A stretch of 9,336 nucleotides of DNA, taken from positions 1-9,336 of the forward strand of contig PUNN01000213.1 of NCBI GenBank assembly GCA_003552605.1, given 5' to 3'. Below, piece by piece: positions 5,638 to 9,336 of the stretch. The translations under genes were made by a program, and so were the position numbers. The notes below the pieces were generated by a model, which was not told the origin of the DNA, made no database searches, and saw only the letters and a program-made list of their open reading frames with translations. Position 1 is the stretch's first letter. Each line of letters begins with the position of its first letter. Source of the DNA: Phycisphaeraceae bacterium (GTDB lineage: Bacteria > Planctomycetota > Phycisphaerae > Phycisphaerales > Phycisphaeraceae).

Positions 5638-6399
5638 TCACTGCGGCGTGCGCACGTCGAAGCCGACGGGCAGGGGGCGGCGGTCCTCGAAGGTGAACAT
5701 CACCAGGGCTTCGAGACGGCTGCGCTCCATCTCGATGTCATAGATCAACGTCAACACAGGCGTAGCACCCCGGTGAACCATCGCGCGGTGGTAGTGCAGG
5801 TCCTCGAGGCGGCCGTGGTCGGCGATCAATGCGTTGACCAGGCGCGTGGCTTGCCCGGGTGGAAGGTCATCGCGTACGGTCGGGTCCATCAGTTCGTAAG
5901 CATCCTCGATCTGAAGCGTCAGCAGGCGTTGGAGGATGGCGCGGGCGCCGTCGCGCAGCCCATCGATGGCCGCTGGCCCCGGGCCCCAGGCCGGTAACTG
6001 ATCGGACCAGACGGCGAAGTCGTGGATGCGGTCATCGACGATCTTCAACGCCGTCTGCGCCTCACCATGGGCGAACTGCGATCGCGCGCGAAGGTCCAAT
6101 ACCGTCTGCCCATCATCGGTGCTGACGTTCGATCGCGAGCCCCAGGCCGAGGTGCCTTCGTAAGGGCCCAGCGCCGCCTGGAGGCCGGCTATCCACGTCT
6201 CGAGGTCCACCGGGTCGATCTGCTGGTCGAGTTGCTCGCTGAACAGGCCGCGCAGGCGCTGCGGCTCGCCACTGAGCGCCGCCTCGTAGAACTGGCGGTG
6301 GTACGCGGCGGTAGCCCGATAGCCGCGGTGCATGAAATATGCCGTGCCGCCCACGATCAGCGCCACCATCAGCAGGGCGATGAGCATCCATCGCTTCAT
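5638..6399 (-). CDS. Membrane-anchored protein with duplicated NTF2-like domains, function unknown
   Basis: A 253-residue protein that I do not recognise by name. Residues 4-22 (WMLIALLMVALIVGGTAYF) form one hydrophobic segment after a positive MKR, so it is either an N-terminal anchor or an uncleaved signal; there is no lipobox Cys. The rest would lie outside the cytoplasmic membrane. It seems to hold two related halves, about 32-132 and 150-250. Each opens with a helix around a YxxxLSGEPQRLRGLF or TLQIEDAYELMDPTVRDDLP pattern, continues through an Asp/Leu-rich helix, and ends in beta strands (TVLDLRARSQF; PVLTLIYDIEM, ALVMFTFED). That order resembles the NTF2/DUF3887-type fold; this is an inference. 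It follows the 6437-7645 gene with 37 bases between, so they are probably cotranscribed. Only a weak ribosome site (GGATGA) is visible. Confidence 0.7.
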   Translation of the reverse strand: MKRWMLIALLMVALIVGGTAYFMHRGYRATAAYHRQFYEAALSGEPQRLRGLFSEQLDQQIDPVDLETWIAGLQAALGPYEGTSAWGSRSNVSTDDGQTVLDLRARSQFAHGEAQTALKIVDDRIHDFAVWSDQLPAWGPGPAAIDGLRDGARAILQRLLTLQIEDAYELMDPTVRDDLPPGQATRLVNALIADHGRLEDLHYHRAMVHRGATPVLTLIYDIEMERSRLEALVMFTFEDRRPLPVGFDVRTPQ

Positions 6400-6436
6400 G
6401 ATTCATTCATCCGTGTCATCGGCAGAGGGCTCCCGC

Positions 6437-7645
6437 TCAATCGCGCTTGCGGGGCTGGCCGCGGAGTGCCCAGTAGAGGTCGATGTAGTCATCTTCGCAG
6501 AGGCGGATGACCTTCTCTTTGCCACGGAAGCGCAAGTCCCCCTCGCGCTCGATGCGTTCGGCCGTGGTGCGATGGGCGCGATTCACATCCTTGAGAAGCT
6601 CGAGCAACTCCCGGCGCTGTCGTGTCGTGATCTCGCGGTTGTCGGCATGCTCGGTGGCACGCTCAAGAAGATTCTCCTTCGCCTGCTCGACCGACTCGCA
6701 CCCGGCCTCGATGCGGCGTTTGAGGTCCATCATCTGGCCGGCAAGCTGCAACCCACCGGCCGCGGGCAGCAGATCAACCAGGCCATCGGCGAATGCCACG
6801 CCGGGCATTCCGGTCTGAATCGTCTCGCGTCGAAGCTCGACAAGCTGCTGATTGAGCGTGCGGACATTGAGGTTCACGTAACGGCCATCGGCGCTGATGC
6901 TGCCCTGGACCTGGAGGAAGGTGCCGGACCGGACGGTGTCGATCTGCGGTTGCAGCCCACCGCCGGCGCCGCCGAAGCCGGTGATGAACGCCTGCTCCCG
7001 CTGCACGCGGACGTTGCCGGTGTTGAACGAGACATCACCCATGGACGTGCCGCCCATGGTGATGGACGTGCCGCCACTGCCGGTGCTTCGCCGGCTTGAA
7101 GACTGTCCACGGTAGCGTGCGGTGGCCTGGTTGAACGCCTGCACGTTCGGCTCGGGCCGGGAGGCGTACGGTGGCATCGCATCGAGCAGGCGCTTGATCT
7201 GCGGGCCGCTGAGCTGATCGATGTCCGGTTCGTAGGACAGAAGCTGCCATCGCACGTATGCATCCAGCCGCGGGTCATCGTGATGCTTCCGTGCCAGGGC
7301 ATCGAGCAGCACGCGATCGGGAATGTCTGCGGGATGATCGTCGGCGAAGTTGCTCTTCTCCCGGGGCCACTTTTCATCTTCCTTCCACGATTTCCTGGCC
7401 TCTTCGATGATGGATTCGGCGGTCTTCTCAAGCGCGTTCTGCCCGGGGGACTGCTTCGCCGCCACACGTTGCCTGACGGCTTCGCGGCGTGGGCGCTCGG
7501 CCTCAGCGCGTTGGTCGGTAGCGCGATCGGCGGTATCGCCCCGCTGGGGCGCCGTGGCACGCTGTGCGGAAACGGGCAGGGTCAGCAGCAGCATGGCAAG
7601 GCATGCGACCGAGATGACCGGGATGCATCGGGTGGCAGGAATCAT
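6437..7645 (-). CDS. Secreted protein with a secretin-like stretch, function unknown
   Basis: A 402-residue exported protein. Residues 1-27 form a signal peptide (CIPVISVACLAMLLLTLPVSA, cleavage near A27-Q28). A charged, low-complexity Arg/Ala/Glu region follows (28-100), then a helical part (105-175), a Ser/Gly/Thr-rich stretch (180-210) and a beta-like segment LQPQIDTVRSGTFLQVQGSISADGRYVNLNVRTLNQQLVEL (231-271). This last segment resembles the TGTxLxVxxxISxDxRYVxLxLxP strand pair of type II/III secretins, but the protein is too short and lacks the rest of a secretin, so it may be a relative or a partner. The C-terminus is a charged helix (310-385). The start is secure: GGAGG (complement of 7653-7657) lies 7 bases before the ATG inside GGAGGTGATC, a near-maximal anti-Shine-Dalgarno match, predicting strong translation. 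The membrane-anchored protein gene follows 37 bases downstream, likely in the same operon. Confidence 0.75.
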   Translation of the reverse strand: MIPATRCIPVISVACLAMLLLTLPVSAQRATAPQRGDTADRATDQRAEAERPRREAVRQRVAAKQSPGQNALEKTAESIIEEARKSWKEDEKWPREKSNFADDHPADIPDRVLLDALARKHHDDPRLDAYVRWQLLSYEPDIDQLSGPQIKRLLDAMPPYASRPEPNVQAFNQATARYRGQSSSRRSTGSGGTSITMGGTSMGDVSFNTGNVRVQREQAFITGFGGAGGGLQPQIDTVRSGTFLQVQGSISADGRYVNLNVRTLNQQLVELRRETIQTGMPGVAFADGLVDLLPAAGGLQLAGQMMDLKRRIEAGCESVEQAKENLLERATEHADNREITTRQRRELLELLKDVNRAHRTTAERIEREGDLRFRGKEKVIRLCEDDYIDLYWALRGQPRKRD

Positions 7646-7657
7646 GGGATCACCTCC
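7646..7657 (-). promoter_or_regulatory. Exceptionally strong ribosome binding site
   Basis: On the minus strand the bases before the ATG read GGAGGTGATCCC. GGAGGTGATC is complementary to the 3' end of 16S rRNA over ten bases, against four to six in a typical gene, with ideal 7-base spacing from GGAGG. It fixes the start of the 6437-7645 gene. None of the other genes in the window has a comparable site. Confidence 0.8.
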
Positions 7658-7863
7658 GCGCGTTCGGGCTTGCCCCGCACCATTGTCTCAGCGTGACGGC
7701 GCCGCCCTTCGCCCCCGCCCGCGATGGAAGGGCACTGCCTGCACGCCGGGGCGTTGAGGCACACTGCAAGGCAATTGTAGCGCCCACCGTGCGCGCCGGG
7801 CGGCGCTGGCCGTGGTGTGACGGTGCTGAGCCTCCGCGGTGGTGTTGCGTTGTTCGCTGGTGA

Positions 7864-7923
7864 GCGCCTGCAAATGCACACCCGCCACCCCTGAGACGGG
7901 TGCGGCGTTTGCACAACAGGCGC
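7864..7923 (-). terminator. Large two-part hairpin after the RRM gene
   Basis: An outer stem GCGCCTG (7864-7870) with CAGGCGC (7917-7923) encloses an inner stem, GCAAATGC (7870-7877) with GCGTTTGC (7905-7912, one wobble pair), capped by CACCCG (7879-7884) and CGGGTG (7897-7902). The two stems compete for G7870. It begins 8 bases past the stop of the RRM gene on the minus strand. No U-run follows, so it is a likely 3'-end structure rather than a proven intrinsic terminator. The rest of 7646-7863 shows no gene; a lone TACAAT (complement of 7774-7779) has no matching -35 box. Confidence 0.5.
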
Positions 7924-7931
7924 GAGCCCAC

Positions 7932-8324
7932 TCAGAACGGCAGGCGCTTCTCATCCTTGGAACGGAACACGCGTATCCGTCCCGAGGCCGCACCACGCGA
8001 GGCCCCGCGGCTGCGGAACGGGCGGCTGCTGCGCTGGCTGCCCTGCGCTGCCTTGCTCTTCTTCTTGGGCTGCGGCTTCTTGTCGCCGGCGGCCACGAGC
8101 AGGCGCCGGCCATCAAGCCGGCTGCGGTTGAGCTTGGTGATCGCCATGCGGCCGGCATCGGCATCGTCCATGAAGACGAATGCGAAACCGCGCGGCTTGC
8201 CGGTGGTCTTGTCCGTGGCGATGGCCACATCGCTGACCGTACCGTACCGCTCGAACGCATCACGCAACGCTTCGGAGGTGGTCTGTCTGTTGAGGTTCCC
8301 GACAAATATCTTGAACAAAGCCAT
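7932..8324 (-). CDS. Small RRM-type RNA-binding protein
   Basis: A cytoplasmic single-domain RNA-binding protein of the glycine-poor Rbp type, binding single-stranded RNA through one RNA recognition motif. The frame is open to 8381, but I start it at the ATG at 8322-8324, which gives MALFKIFVGNL, the usual N-terminus of the family, and 130 residues. The RRM covers residues 5-79, with RNP2 IFVGNL at 6-11 and RNP1 RGFAFVFM at 45-52; Phe7, Phe47 and Phe49 are the aromatic positions that stack on bases. Residues 81-130 are a basic tail rich in Lys, Arg and Ser (KKPQPKKKSK, RPFRSRGASRG) that probably adds non-specific RNA affinity. Bacterial relatives, as in cyanobacteria, are often induced by cold; that is family knowledge and not visible here. 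Its upstream region holds two hairpins (8400-8419, 8459-8475). Only a weak GAG-type ribosome site is present. Confidence 0.92.
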   Translation of the reverse strand: MALFKIFVGNLNRQTTSEALRDAFERYGTVSDVAIATDKTTGKPRGFAFVFMDDADAGRMAITKLNRSRLDGRRLLVAAGDKKPQPKKKSKAAQGSQRSSRPFRSRGASRGAASGRIRVFRSKDEKRLPF

Positions 8325-8399
8325 GAAAATAGCTCTACGGTTTGCCCGCCTGCGAACGTGGCGGGTCTGGGTCACTTCCACCGAAACACATCACCCGGT

Positions 8400-8419
8400 G
8401 GACCTGCCCCGATAGGTCC
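8400..8419 (-). promoter_or_regulatory. Hairpin upstream of the RRM gene
   Basis: GGACCT (8400-8405) and AGGTCC (8414-8419) are perfect complements around an 8-base loop, 75 bases before the RRM start. A second hairpin, ACGCCG (8459-8464) with CGGCGT (8470-8475) and a 5-base loop, lies further upstream and about 105 bases past the stop of the DUF3307 gene. Either could be a leader structure, an operator or a transcript end. No promoter is recognisable in 8325-8579 and no gene is present there. Confidence 0.35.
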
Positions 8420-8579
8420 CATCGCGGAGTAGCCTAGCCACCTCTGTTGTGCAATGCAACGCCGGGGCTCGGCGTGAGCAGCTCCGCACATTCTAGCCCC
8501 ATCCGGCCGGCAAGTCGCGGGGGTCTGAACGCCCCGCCCGGTCGCGAACTTCGCAATCGCCCACGGTGAAATTGCTTGA

Positions 8580-9336
8580 TCATCCAACCGGCCCGCCGAG
8601 CAGTTGCACGGTCAGCCACGACCACAGCAGCGCCCAGGCGAAGCTCATCAGCGTTCCGATGAGGATGTACTCGGCCTCCATCCGCTGACCGGGCTCGCGA
8701 AGCTCACCGAAGCGGAAGACGGCTTTGGCCGCGACCAGGATGCCCACCCCCACGCCGTGCCCTGTCAGGACCATGAGGAAGATAAGCATCCGCTCGAGCT
8801 GGCCGATGACATGCCCCCCCTTCTCAAACCCTCGTGCGGGCGGGGTTTGCGCATCCGCATCGCCGCGGTGGGCTTCAAGTTGGCCAAGGAAGGGGGCGCT
8901 TGCCATCGCGATCACAATCGCCCCGACCCGGACCGTGAGGATCGCCCCGCTGATGGTGATCAGTACGGACAGCCAGCCCGGGCCGAACAGGGTCAACCAC
9001 TGGCTTGCCTCATCCGGTGAAATGCGGAACCACAGGATCGGCCACCTGGCAAGTGCGAGGGTCAACAGGACGATCACGATCAGGTGCGCGGCCTGGTCAG
9101 TGGCGAGCAGGGCCAGGCGCCGGGACGCCGGCGCCCCCGGCCCGGCCACCCGCCGCTCGAGGATGCGCTTGCCGACATCGATCAGGCCGTGGGTGACAAA
9201 GATCACCACTGGCACGATCAACAGCGGGACAATCCCCACCAGCAGCCAGGCCAGCAGGGCATGGAGCAGGGCGTGGCGGCCGAGCACCCCCGCCTTGCCC
9301 GCGCGGCGGGCCTCGATCCCGCGCTCGGTCTGAAAC
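8580..9336 (-). CDS. DUF3307-family multi-pass membrane protein, 5' end beyond the window
   Basis: The frame stays open to the window edge, so the N-terminus is missing. A GTG at 9285-9287 would be a possible start, but the codons before it read FQTERGIEARRAGKAG, which matches the conserved FQT..iA..K segment of DUF3307 proteins, so the true start is upstream. About 251 residues are visible (numbered here from the edge). HALLHALLAWLLVGIVPLLIVPVVIFVTHGLIDVGK at 21-56 contains the family's histidines and the HxxID motif; DQAAHL lies at 80-85. Further membrane segments lie at about 85-97, 120-147, 184-205 and 222-247, and the C-terminal block IGQLERMLIFLMVLTG...AEYILIGTLMSFAWALL is characteristic. 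The family's biochemical role is unknown; some relatives sit next to SatD-like genes. The gene is upstream of the RRM gene on the same strand, 255 bases away. Confidence 0.85.
   Translation of the reverse strand, partial: FQTERGIEARRAGKAGVLGRHALLHALLAWLLVGIVPLLIVPVVIFVTHGLIDVGKRILERRVAGPGAPASRRLALLATDQAAHLIVIVLLTLALARWPILWFRISPDEASQWLTLFGPGWLSVLITISGAILTVRVGAIVIAMASAPFLGQLEAHRGDADAQTPPARGFEKGGHVIGQLERMLIFLMVLTGHGVGVGILVAAKAVFRFGELREPGQRMEAEYILIGTLMSFAWALLWSWLTVQLLGGPVG

Noticed and set aside
5838..7099. Several plus-strand ORFs opposite the two envelope-protein genes
   Set aside because: They are antisense frames with no recognisable domains. The minus-strand frames have hydrophobic N-termini and a strong ribosome site.
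7647..7657. GGATCACCTCC on the plus strand, identical to the 3' end of 16S rRNA
   Set aside because: The preceding bases are not rRNA. It is the complement of a strong Shine-Dalgarno sequence for the minus-strand gene.
8325..8381. N-terminal extension of the RRM protein to 8381
   Set aside because: The added residues (MEVTQTRHVRRRANRRAIF) precede the standard MxxKIFVGNL start and have no family counterpart.

Overview
The window looks like chromosomal DNA of a Planctomycetota bacterium, most likely of the Phycisphaerae. Three things suggest this. The DNA is GC-rich. Two secreted proteins end in the PEP-CTERM tail (PEP[AG]SLALxGAGGLxLLRRRR). There is also a regulator that joins a LacI/XylR-type sugar-sensing domain to an AraC helix-turn-helix, a class that is very common in that group. 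The taxonomic call is an inference from gene content.

Layout. Bases 1-329 hold a truncated copy of an interspersed repeat and a possible promoter, followed by dtd (330-785, + strand), a D-aminoacyl-tRNA deacylase. Facing it is a secreted family-16 glycoside hydrolase (913-1791, -) that ends at an intrinsic terminator. Next is a second PEP-CTERM protein of unknown role (2082-2837, -), with a perfect 15-bp hairpin between the two. Transcribed divergently from it is the XylR/AraC-type regulator (3150-4394, +). A simple reading is that the regulator senses a sugar and controls the neighbouring secreted hydrolase and PEP-CTERM protein. The 312-bp divergent region holds a credible promoter and several dyads that could be operators.

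Bases 4395-5637 hold no credible gene and form a repeat island. It contains one inverted-arm element built on CTCTGCG/TTTGTGGTT phrases (4613-4722) and two built on 10-bp periodic CAGATT phrases (4910-5074 and 5110-5525). The second of these appears to be split by a 255-bp MITE-like element (5199-5453) with 22-bp terminal inverted repeats and a 9-bp flanking direct repeat. A truncated relative of this MITE, in inverted orientation, lies at 65-257.

The rest is all on the minus strand. A secreted protein (6437-7645) with a secretin-like stretch and a membrane-anchored protein with a duplicated domain (5638-6399) probably form a two-gene operon. A small RRM RNA-binding protein (7932-8324) and the 3' part of a DUF3307-type membrane protein (8580 to the window edge) follow. 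The most unusual part of the window is the nested mobile and repeat structure at 4.6-5.5 kb. I saw no CRISPR array, RNA gene, transposase or known defence system.
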